64,000 bases of DNA from Sphingomonadaceae bacterium (GTDB taxonomy: Bacteria; Pseudomonadota; Alphaproteobacteria; Sphingomonadales; Sphingomonadaceae). Positions 53,294-60,543 of the stretch are shown here, in pieces. The stretch is from positions 248,001-312,000 of the forward strand of contig JAPZTW010000002.1 in assembly GCA_027533105.1 (NCBI GenBank), in the 5' to 3' direction. The position numbers and the translations under genes are program-made. The notes under the pieces are model-generated. The model saw only the letters and a program-made list of their open reading frames with translations. It searched no databases and was not told the origin of the DNA. The stretch's first letter is position 1; each line of letters opens with the position of its first letter.

Positions 53294-53773
53294 TCAGAGG
53301 AGCGCCTTGATGTCCTTTTCCAGCGCCTCGGGCTTGTCGGTCGGGGCATAGCGGCGCACCACCTTGCCATCGCGGTCGATCAGGAACTTGGTGAAGTTCC
53401 ACTTGATCGACTTCGAGCCCATCAGCCCCGGCGCCTCGCTTTTCAGCCAGTCATAGAGCGGCGGCGCGCCATCGCCGTTGACGTCGATCTTGGCCATCAG
53501 CGGGAAGGTGACATCGTACTTCAGGCTGCAGAAGTTGGCGATCTCCTCGGCATTGCCGGGTTCCTGCGCGCCGAACTGGTTGCAGGGGAAGGCGATCACT
53601 TCAAAGCCCTGGTCGGCGTACTTCTTGTAGAGCGCCTCCAGCCCGGTGTACTGCGGGGTAAAGCCGCACTTGCTGGCGGTGTTGACGATCAGCAGCACCT
53701 TGCCGGCCTTGTCCGCCAGGCTGATTTCCTCGCCACCGGGCAGCCTGGCCGTGAAATCGGCGATGGTCTTCAT
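53294..53773 (-). CDS. Glutathione peroxidase family protein
   Basis: A 159-residue thiol peroxidase that reduces hydroperoxides, using glutathione or thioredoxin. IVNTASKCGFTPQYTGLEALY holds the peroxidatic cysteine (a normal TGC, not selenocysteine). AFPCNQFGAQEPG and IKWNFTKFLIDRDGKVVRRYAP contain the Gln and Trp of the catalytic tetrad. The ATG at 53773 gives the standard N-terminus MKTIADFTARL. It lies between dnaE and lolD on the same strand. Confidence 0.93.
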   Translation of the reverse strand: MKTIADFTARLPGGEEISLADKAGKVLLIVNTASKCGFTPQYTGLEALYKKYADQGFEVIAFPCNQFGAQEPGNAEEIANFCSLKYDVTFPLMAKIDVNGDGAPPLYDWLKSEAPGLMGSKSIKWNFTKFLIDRDGKVVRRYAPTDKPEALEKDIKALL

Positions 53774-53822
53774 GCGTTTACTCCCCTGATTTGCAGCCCG
53801 CAGGCTATGCCGGGCGAACGAC

Positions 53823-54497
53823 TTAGTCCACCCGCCCGTCGTGCAGGTGCAGCACCCGGTCCATGCTGGCCGCCAGCCGTTCGTTATGCGTCGCGACCAG
53901 CGCCGCGCTGTTCTGGCGGCGGACAAGGTCGAGGAACTCGGCAAAGACCCGGTCGGCGGTCGCCTCGTCGAGATTGCCGGTCGGTTCGTCGGCCAGGACC
54001 AGCGCCGGGCGATTGGCCAGGGCGCGGGCCACGGCCACGCGCTGCTGCTCGCCGCCCGAAAGCTGGTTTGGCCGGTGATGCAGCCGCTCGCCCAGCCCCA
54101 GCGCGGTCAGCAACTGGGTGGCCCGGGCAACGGCATCGGCCTCGGCCGTGCCCGCCACCAGTTGCGGCAGCACGACGTTTTCCATGGCGGTGAAATCGGG
54201 GAGCAGATGATGGAACTGATAGACGAAGCCGATCTTGTCGCGCCGCAGGTTGGTGCGATCGTCCGATGAGAGCGCGCCCGCTTCCACCCCGGCGATCCGC
54301 AAGGTGCCGCCAAAGCCACCCTCCAGCAGGCCGACCGCCTGAAGCAGGGTCGACTTGCCCGAACCCGAAGGCCCCAGCAGCGCGACGATCTCGCCCGGCT
54401 GGATCGCGAGGTCCACGCCGCGCAGCACGTCGATCCGCACCCCGCCCTGTTCGAAGCTGCGGGTCAGGCCGCGCGTGAAAACGACAGGCTCACTCAT
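53823..54497 (-). CDS. lolD: Lipoprotein-releasing ABC transporter ATP-binding protein
   Basis: A 224-residue ATPase of the LolCDE system that frees lipoproteins from the inner membrane for transfer to LolA. Walker A is [14 protein letters not shown], the Q-loop is [18 protein letters not shown] (typical LolD), the signature is [16 protein letters not shown], and Walker B is [13 protein letters not shown]. The ATG at 54497 overlaps the permease end by 8 bp. The gene pair matches the usual lolC-lolD order. Confidence 0.93.
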   Translation of the reverse strand: MSEPVVFTRGLTRSFEQGGVRIDVLRGVDLAIQPGEIVALLGPSGSGKSTLLQAVGLLEGGFGGTLRIAGVEAGALSSDDRTNLRRDKIGFVYQFHHLLPDFTAMENVVLPQLVAGTAEADAVARATQLLTALGLGERLHHRPNQLSGGEQQRVAVARALANRPALVLADEPTGNLDEATADRVFAEFLDLVRRQNSAALVATHNERLAASMDRVLHLHDGRVD

Positions 54498-55731
54498 AGC
54501 GCAGCACCTGCACCGGATCGGTGCTCGCCGCCTTGAACGCCGGGTAAAGCGTCGCAAGGAAGCTGAACACCAGCGCCATGATCACGATCAGCGCGATTTC
54601 CACCGGATCGCTGCGCGCGGGCAGCTCGGTCAGGAAGCGGATGCTGGGGTCCCAGAGGTTCTGCCCGGTCACCACCTCGATTCCGCGCACGACCGACTGG
54701 CGGAAGAACAGGAACACCGCGCCCAGGATCAGCCCGGCAACCGTGCCCAGCGCACCGACCACGAAGCCGACCATCACGAAAACCTTGAGCAGGCTCTGCC
54801 GGCTGGCACCCATGGTCCGCAGGATCGCGATATCGCGGGTCTTGGCGCGCACCAGCATGATCAGCGAGGACAGGATGTTGAACACCGCCACCAGCACGAT
54901 GATCGACAGGACGACGAACATCGCCACGCGCTCCACCGCCAGCGCCTCGAACAGGCTGGCATTCATGGTCCGCCAGTCGGTCACCACGGCTTGCCCCGCC
55001 AACTGCTGCGCCACGGGTTGCAGGATCTCGGTCACCTTGTCGGGATCGGTAACCTGCACCTCGATCATGCCGATGGCATCGCCGGCCAGCAGCAGGGTCT
55101 GCGCATCCTCGATCGGCATGACGACGAAACGCTCGTCGAAATCGAACACCCCGATCTCGAAGATCGCGGCAACACGATAGGCAATCTCGCGCGGGACCGT
55201 GCCGAACGGGGTGGAGCGCCCCTTGGGATTGATGATCGTCAGCGTATCGCCCACCCGGATCCCCAGATTGGAGGCAAGCTGCGCCCCGATCGCCACTTCG
55301 CTGGCACCGGGCTTCAGCGGATCGAGCGAGCCGGCGACCAGCTTGGGCTTCAGCCGCTGGATATCCTCGGCGGTGTTGCCGCGCGCGAAGATCAGGTCGA
55401 CCCGCCCGTTGAAGCTGCCCATCTGCGGCTGCTCGATCAGCGGCGAGGCACGGGTCACGCCGGGCGTCGACTGGATCAGCTTCAGCGTGCCCTGCCAGTT
55501 GTCCAGCCGCCCGCCATAGGCCTGGACCACGGCGTGGCCGTTAAGCCCCGAAATCTTGTCGAACAGCTCGGCGCGAAATCCGTTCATCACGCTCATCACG
55601 ATGACCAGCGCCGCCACGCCCAGCGCCACGGCGACCAGGCTGATCCCCGCAACGAGCGCGATGAACGCCTCGCTCCGCCCCGGCAGGAGGTAGCGTTTGA
55701 CCAGCGTTTTCTCGAAGGGCGTGAGGAGCAA
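54490..55731 (-). CDS. Lipoprotein-releasing ABC transporter permease (LolC/LolE family)
   Basis: A 413-residue inner-membrane permease. One helix (about 22-45) is followed by a large periplasmic domain and three C-terminal helices (about 270-300, 315-345 and 370-395). [29 protein letters not shown] and [26 protein letters not shown] are characteristic of LolC/E. In alphaproteobacteria a single LolC/E form often serves as homodimer with LolD. The start used is TTG 55731 ([26 protein letters not shown]); no ATG fits. Confidence 0.88.
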   Translation of the reverse strand: MLLTPFEKTLVKRYLLPGRSEAFIALVAGISLVAVALGVAALVIVMSVMNGFRAELFDKISGLNGHAVVQAYGGRLDNWQGTLKLIQSTPGVTRASPLIEQPQMGSFNGRVDLIFARGNTAEDIQRLKPKLVAGSLDPLKPGASEVAIGAQLASNLGIRVGDTLTIINPKGRSTPFGTVPREIAYRVAAIFEIGVFDFDERFVVMPIEDAQTLLLAGDAIGMIEVQVTDPDKVTEILQPVAQQLAGQAVVTDWRTMNASLFEALAVERVAMFVVLSIIVLVAVFNILSSLIMLVRAKTRDIAILRTMGASRQSLLKVFVMVGFVVGALGTVAGLILGAVFLFFRQSVVRGIEVVTGQNLWDPSIRFLTELPARSDPVEIALIVIMALVFSFLATLYPAFKAASTDPVQVLRYE

Positions 55732-55797
55732 GCAGGGCCTCTGGCGAGTGATGCAATTGCCGGGGACTTAGGGGGCGCGGGCCTTCAGGGCAAGCGG

Positions 55798-56514
55798 TCA
55801 GAACGGGATTGGCTGGCCATCCCAGGCAAAGGCCTGCCCGCTCTCGGCCGGGGTCAACCGGTCGATCACCGCCAGGAGGTGCGCGGCGGCTTCAGCCGGA
55901 GCAAAGACCGTCCGCCCCTCGCCCGTGCCGGTAAACGGGGCCGACAGCGGCGTTGCCACCGTGCCCGGATGGAGCGCCGCGACCACGGCCTGCGGGTGGC
56001 TCCGCCCCAATTCGATCGCGAAGTTGCGCAGGATCATGTTGAGCGCCGCCTTGCTGGCGCGATAGGCATGCCAGCCGCCCAGCCGGTTGTCCCCGATCGA
56101 GCCGACCCGCGCCGAAAGCGCCGCGAAGACCGCCCGTTCGCGGCGCGGCAGCAGCGGCAGGAAATGCTTGCCGATCAGCGCCGGACCGGTCGCGTTGATC
56201 GCGAAGGCGCGGGCATAGGCCTCGCCGCTTTGGGCCTTGTAGGTCTTTTCAGGCTGCAGCCCCGCCCCATCGGACAGAACGCCAGTGGCAACGATCGCCA
56301 GCGTTACGGGGCCAGCCGCGCCGATCTGCGCGGCGGCGGCCGCGATGCTGGCCTCATCGAGCAGGTCGAAGGCGAATGACCCGGTGCCATCAGGCGCGGC
56401 GCAGCCGCTGCGCGATCCGGCCCAGACACGCTGGTATTGCCCGCCTGCCACCAGGGCCGCGGCCAGCGCTGCGCCAATCCCGCCGGACGCGCCGAAGATG
56501 ACCGCCTGGCTCAG
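55798..56514 (-). CDS. Short-chain dehydrogenase without a canonical start codon
   Basis: An SDR of about 239 residues. The Rossmann motif QAVIFGASGGIGAALAAALV is coded upstream of the first ATG/GTG/TTG in frame (GTG 56451). Starting there would delete the cofactor loop. Start candidates are CTG at 56514 or ATT at 56532, which overlaps the folE stop by one base. Further on, LAIVATGVLSD and SARVGSIGDNRLGGWHAYRASKAALNM hold the catalytic Ser and Tyr-x3-Lys. It resembles C-factor-like SDRs. It follows folE closely and probably depends on coupled translation. Confidence 0.75.
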   Translation of the reverse strand: MSQAVIFGASGGIGAALAAALVAGGQYQRVWAGSRSGCAAPDGTGSFAFDLLDEASIAAAAAQIGAAGPVTLAIVATGVLSDGAGLQPEKTYKAQSGEAYARAFAINATGPALIGKHFLPLLPRRERAVFAALSARVGSIGDNRLGGWHAYRASKAALNMILRNFAIELGRSHPQAVVAALHPGTVATPLSAPFTGTGEGRTVFAPAEAAAHLLAVIDRLTPAESGQAFAWDGQPIPF

Positions 56515-56527
56515 ATCCGGACCCGGC

Positions 56528-57139
56528 TCAATAGCCCATCAGGCTGAGTACTTCCTTGCGGCTGCGCTGGTCATCAAGGAAGCAGCCCAGCATCCGGCTG
56601 GTGACCATGCCGACCCCCGGCGTGCGCACGCCGCGCCCGGTCATGCAGCCGTGCTGCGCCTCGATCACCACGGCCACGCCATGCGGCTGCAGGTGATCCC
56701 AGATGCATTGGGCGACTTCCGCCGTCAGCCGTTCCTGGATCTGCAGGCGGCGGGCATAGCCGTGCAGCACGCGCGCCAGCTTGGAAATGCCGACCACGCG
56801 GTCCTTCGGCAGATAGGCGATCGAGGCCTTCCCGGTGATCGGCGCCATGTGGTGTTCGCAGTGCGACTGGAAGGGAATGTCCTTCAGCAGCACCACCTCG
56901 TCATAACCGCCCACTTCGGCAAAGGTGCGCGACAGGTGCAGCGAAGGATCTTCCTCGTTACCCTGGCAGTACTCCCGCCAGGCGCGGGCGACGCGCGCCG
57001 GGGTATCGATCAATCCTTCGCGATCCGGGTCTTCACCAGCCCAGCGCAGCAGGGTGCGCAGCGCATCCTGCACTTCGTCCGGCACGAACAGCTTGGTTTC
57101 GCACTCGTCATGTTCGATGTGGCTGGTGACATAGTTCAT
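56528..57139 (-). CDS. folE: GTP cyclohydrolase I
   Basis: A 203-residue zinc enzyme that opens the guanine ring of GTP in the first step of folate and pterin synthesis. FQSHCEHHMAPITGKASIAYLP contains the zinc Cys and His. RVVGISKLARVLHGYARRLQIQERLTAEVA and GVAVVIEAQHGCMTGRGVR are the family's core. GGAAGGA precedes the ATG at 57139. It is divergent from purF with 169 bp between the starts; both use purine nucleotide chemistry. Confidence 0.96.
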   Translation of the reverse strand: MNYVTSHIEHDECETKLFVPDEVQDALRTLLRWAGEDPDREGLIDTPARVARAWREYCQGNEEDPSLHLSRTFAEVGGYDEVVLLKDIPFQSHCEHHMAPITGKASIAYLPKDRVVGISKLARVLHGYARRLQIQERLTAEVAQCIWDHLQPHGVAVVIEAQHGCMTGRGVRTPGVGMVTSRMLGCFLDDQRSRKEVLSLMGY

Positions 57140-57308
57140 TGCAACAGTCCTTCCCGGCATTTGCCCCGCCGAAGTGGGCCTGGCGCGGTCATGCAGCAAC
57201 CCGGCCTTTGGACTGTTGTGGGCGGAGGCACCCTGCGCCCTTGCTTTCGCGCGCATTGGGGGCCAAAGGCAGCCGCGAAGCGCGAGCGCAGCAGGCAGGC
57301 GATTCCAC

Positions 57309-58781
57309 ATGAACATCACGAACCCGTTCCTTGACCGCGACGGCGACAAGCTGCGCGAGGAATGCGGCATCTTCGGCGTGATCGGCAGCCCGGAAGCGGC
57401 CCCGATCACCGCGCTGGGGCTGCATGCATTGCAGCATCGCGGGCAGGAAGCCTGCGGCATCGTCAGCTGGGACGGGCATGAATTCTTCGCCCGCCGCGGC
57501 CTGGGCCACGTGGCCCAGGTCTTTGCCGACCAGACCATCCTGAGCGAACTGCCCGGCCATATGGCTTCGGGCCACGTGCGCTATTCGACGACCGGCGGCC
57601 AGGGGCTGCGCAACGTCCAGCCGCTGTTCGCGGACCTGGCGCGAGGCGGTTTCTCGATCGCCCACAATGGCAACATTTCCAATGCCATGCGGCTGCGGCA
57701 GGAACTGGTCGACAAGGGGGCGATCTTCCAGTCGACCTCGGACACCGAAGTCATCATCCACCTGATCGCGACCAGCCGCTACCCCACCCTGCTCGACCGG
57801 TTTGTCGATGCGCTGCGGATGGTCGAGGGTGCCTACTCGCTGATCTGCATGACGCCCAAGCGCATGATCGCCTGCCGCGATCCGCTGGGGATCCGTCCGC
57901 TGGTGATGGGCAAGATCGGCGATGCGACCGTCTTCGCCAGTGAAACCGTCGCGCTCGACGTGGTCGGCGCGGATTTCGTGCGCGAGATCGAACCGGGCGA
58001 GATCGTCGAGGTGCGCCAGGATGGCCGCATCACCAGCCATCGCCCGTTCGGCGAACATCCGCCGCGGCCCTGCATCTTCGAACATGTCTATTTCAGCCGG
58101 CCGGATTCGGTTTCGGGTGGGCAGTCGGTTTACGAAGTGCGCCGCCAGATCGGGGTTGAACTGGCGCGCGAGGCACCGGTCGAGGCCGACCTGGTTGTGC
58201 CGGTGCCCGATAGCGGCGTTCCCGCTGCCATCGGCTATGCCCAGGAAAGCGGCATTCCCTTTGGCCTGGGCATCATCCGCTCGCACTATGTCGGACGCAC
58301 TTTCATCCAGCCGAGCGACGGCGCGCGTCATGCCGATGTGAAGCGCAAGCACAATGCCAACCGCGCGCTGGTCGAAGGCAAGCGGATCGTGCTGATCGAC
58401 GATTCGATCGTGCGCGGCACCACCTCGATGAAGATCGTGCAGATGATGCGCGATGCCGGGGCGAAGGAAGTGCACTTCCGCGTCGCCAGCCCGCCGACCG
58501 GCCATTCCTGCTTCTATGGCGTCGATACGCCCGAACGACACAAGCTGCTCGCCGCGCGGATGGACCTCAATGAAATGACGAAGTTCATCGTGGCGGACAG
58601 CCTGGCTTTCGTTTCGATTGACGGACTTTACCGGGCAGTCGGCGAGAAGTCCCGCAACGCGGCCTGCCCGCAGCATTGCGATGCCTGTTTCACCGGCGAC
58701 TATCCGACCCGCCTGACCGACCTGGCCGACAAGACCGCCGCCACCGACCAGTTGAGCCTGCCGGTAGGTAAAGTCGCATGA
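57309..58781 (+). CDS. purF: Amidophosphoribosyltransferase
   Basis: A 490-residue enzyme that makes phosphoribosylamine from PRPP and glutamine, the first step of purine synthesis. An 18-residue propeptide precedes Cys19 (EECGIFGVIG), the glutaminase nucleophile. The PRPP loop is RIVLIDDSIVRGTTSMKI. Iron-sulfur ligands appear as the late CPQHCDACFTGDYP block, the type found in Bacillus-like PurF. The ATG at 57309 follows a gap that I could not resolve into a known leader. Its end overlaps the SDR start by 4 bp. Confidence 0.96.
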   Translation: MNITNPFLDRDGDKLREECGIFGVIGSPEAAPITALGLHALQHRGQEACGIVSWDGHEFFARRGLGHVAQVFADQTILSELPGHMASGHVRYSTTGGQGLRNVQPLFADLARGGFSIAHNGNISNAMRLRQELVDKGAIFQSTSDTEVIIHLIATSRYPTLLDRFVDALRMVEGAYSLICMTPKRMIACRDPLGIRPLVMGKIGDATVFASETVALDVVGADFVREIEPGEIVEVRQDGRITSHRPFGEHPPRPCIFEHVYFSRPDSVSGGQSVYEVRRQIGVELAREAPVEADLVVPVPDSGVPAAIGYAQESGIPFGLGIIRSHYVGRTFIQPSDGARHADVKRKHNANRALVEGKRIVLIDDSIVRGTTSMKIVQMMRDAGAKEVHFRVASPPTGHSCFYGVDTPERHKLLAARMDLNEMTKFIVADSLAFVSIDGLYRAVGEKSRNAACPQHCDACFTGDYPTRLTDLADKTAATDQLSLPVGKVA

Positions 58782-59491
58782 CCGACCTCACCGGACAGAT
58801 CGCGCTCGTTACGGGCGCGAGCCGCGGCATTGGCGCGGCAACGGCCCAGGCCCTGGCTGCGGCAGGGGCGCACGTGGTGCTGACCGGGCGCGACACCAAG
58901 GCGCTCGAAGCGGTGGAACAGGCGATCTTCGATGCGGGCGGCGCGGCGACCATCGCCCCGGTCGACCTCTCTGAAGGCGACGGGATCGCCCGGCTGGCCC
59001 AGGCCATTGCCGGGCGCTGGCCCGCACTGGATATCCTGGTCCATGCCGCCGCCGTGCTGCCCCAGCTGACCGGGGTGACCGATATCGATCAGAACGGCTT
59101 CTCGAAGGCACTGACCACCAATGCGCTGGCCACCCAGGCGCTGATCGCCCGGTTCGATCCACTGCTGCGCAAGAGCGCCAACGGGCGGTTCATCTACCTG
59201 ACCACTTCGGTCGCCACCTCGCCGCGCGCCTGGTGGGGGGCCTATGCCGCGAGCAAGGCCGCCGCCGAAGTGCTGGTCGATTGCTATGCGCAGGAAGTGC
59301 GCAATGTCAGCAAGATCCGGGTCGCGATCATCGACCCGGGAGCAACGCGCACAGCCATGCGGGCCAAGGCCTATCCGGGCGAGGATCCGCTGCGCAACAA
59401 GGAGCCCGCCGTGGTTGCGGACCGCGTGGTTACGCTGCTTGGTGAACAATTCGCCAGCCCGCACCGCGAGCGTGTTAACCAGTCCCAATAA
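58778..59491 (+). CDS. SDR family oxidoreductase
   Basis: A 237-residue NAD(P)-dependent dehydrogenase. ALVTGASRGIGAATAQAL is the cofactor loop, LVHAAAVLPQL stands for NNAG, and YLTTSVATSPRAWWGAYAASKAAAEVL holds Ser, Tyr and Lys. IDPGATRTAMRAKAYPGEDP follows. The ATG overlaps the purF stop (ATGA), so it is co-translated with purF, an arrangement seen in sphingomonads. The substrate is unknown. Confidence 0.85.
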   Translation: MTDLTGQIALVTGASRGIGAATAQALAAAGAHVVLTGRDTKALEAVEQAIFDAGGAATIAPVDLSEGDGIARLAQAIAGRWPALDILVHAAAVLPQLTGVTDIDQNGFSKALTTNALATQALIARFDPLLRKSANGRFIYLTTSVATSPRAWWGAYAASKAAAEVLVDCYAQEVRNVSKIRVAIIDPGATRTAMRAKAYPGEDPLRNKEPAVVADRVVTLLGEQFASPHRERVNQSQ

Positions 59492-59584
59492 GGTCGGAGC
59501 AAGGCTGAAGGTCCATTTTTTGCCAAGCCTGTCCGGAAAGATTCGGGCAGGCACTTACCGCAGGCAAAAATTGAGGACCCGGCC

Positions 59585-59941
59585 ATGAGCGATCACCTGC
59601 TGCACACCCGCGACCCCTATTTCGCCGCCGCGCAGGAAGATCGCAGCGCGCCGCGGACCCGCATCTCGATCCCCGCCACGCTGCGGGTGTCCGGCGGCCG
59701 CGGCTTTCAGACCGTGGTCCACGACCTGTCGCTGAGCGGATTCTGCGCCGCCGCGATCAACCGCCTGCATCCGGGCACGATCTGCTGGCTGACCCTGCCC
59801 GGGCTTGAAGCGCTGCAGGCCGAGGTGGTCTGGTGGGACAACAGTCTGACCGGCTGCGCCTTCGAACAGCTGCTGAGCCCGATCGTGCACGACAACATCC
59901 TGGTCCGCTGGCGTGGCGACACCTGCTATCGGACCTGCTGA
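59585..59941 (+). CDS. PilZ domain protein 1
   Basis: A 118-residue protein made up of one PilZ domain. The c-di-GMP-binding pieces are an arginine-rich start (RSAPRTRISIPATLRV) and HDLSLSGFCA (the D-x-S-x-x-G motif). The barrel continues TICWLTLPGLEALQAEVVWWDNSLTGCAFEQLL. Members change motility or polysaccharide output when c-di-GMP rises. It is convergent with a second PilZ gene across a 121-bp gap that holds nothing I recognise. Confidence 0.85.
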   Translation: MSDHLLHTRDPYFAAAQEDRSAPRTRISIPATLRVSGGRGFQTVVHDLSLSGFCAAAINRLHPGTICWLTLPGLEALQAEVVWWDNSLTGCAFEQLLSPIVHDNILVRWRGDTCYRTC

Positions 59942-60062
59942 GCCCCCCAGAGCCTCCGCCGCCGGTGCAGCCAGACTGCCCTTCCAACCAGCCGGTCGGC
60001 GGGGGCTCACCCCAGAGATGATTGACATGGAAGCCGCGATCCGTTGATCGCGCGGGCTGCGC

Positions 60063-60380
60063 CTATTGGCGAGCGACGATGCTGTCGAGCACGAATTCGC
60101 TGAGCGGCTGGATGAATTCGCAGCCAAATTCGAAAGCCGTGACCCAGGCAACGCGGGATTCGATCGGGGCAATCCCCGGCAGGGTCAGGAACAGCCGGTC
60201 GCCTTCGTGGACCAGGTAAACCCCGGCAACGCGCGCGCCGAACCGCGAAATGTCCTGCACCTTCACCGTCGCCCGCTTCGCACCCTTGCGGAACTGGACG
60301 TGGGCCTCGTAGCGACGCCGATCCGCCCGGCGTCCGCCGGTTGCCTGGAACTTGGGTTGACCTGCGGGACTGTAATCCAT
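60063..60380 (-). CDS. PilZ domain protein 2
   Basis: A 105-residue single PilZ domain. Binding residues are RRADRRRYEAHVQF and VKVQDISRFGARV (D-x-S-x-x-G), then DRLFLTLPGIAPIESRVAWVTAFEFGCEFIQPL. It resembles PilZ protein 1 in layout (LTLPGxxxxxxxVxW...GCxF) and may be an old duplicate facing it. No diguanylate cyclase or phosphodiesterase gene is in the window. Confidence 0.85.
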   Translation of the reverse strand: MDYSPAGQPKFQATGGRRADRRRYEAHVQFRKGAKRATVKVQDISRFGARVAGVYLVHEGDRLFLTLPGIAPIESRVAWVTAFEFGCEFIQPLSEFVLDSIVARQ

Positions 60381-60484
60381 CGCGGCGGCTCACATGGTTT
60401 CTTACCGCGATAGTGTCCCGAATTCCGGTAAAATTCAGGTTAACAATAAATAAGCCGGGAATTCAGGCGTTTGTCTGGAGCAAA

Positions 60485-60513
60485 GCAAAAGGCGCGACCC
60501 GCAGGCCGCGCCC
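60485..60513 (-). terminator. Rho-independent terminator of the TonB receptor gene
   Basis: On the minus strand a GC stem formed by GGCGCG (60491-60496) and CGCGCC (60507-60512) is followed by TTTTGCTTTG. It lies 30 bp past the receptor's stop codon. Confidence 0.75.
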
Positions 60514-60543
60514 CTCACCGTTCCGGCGTGAGCCGCTATGCGA

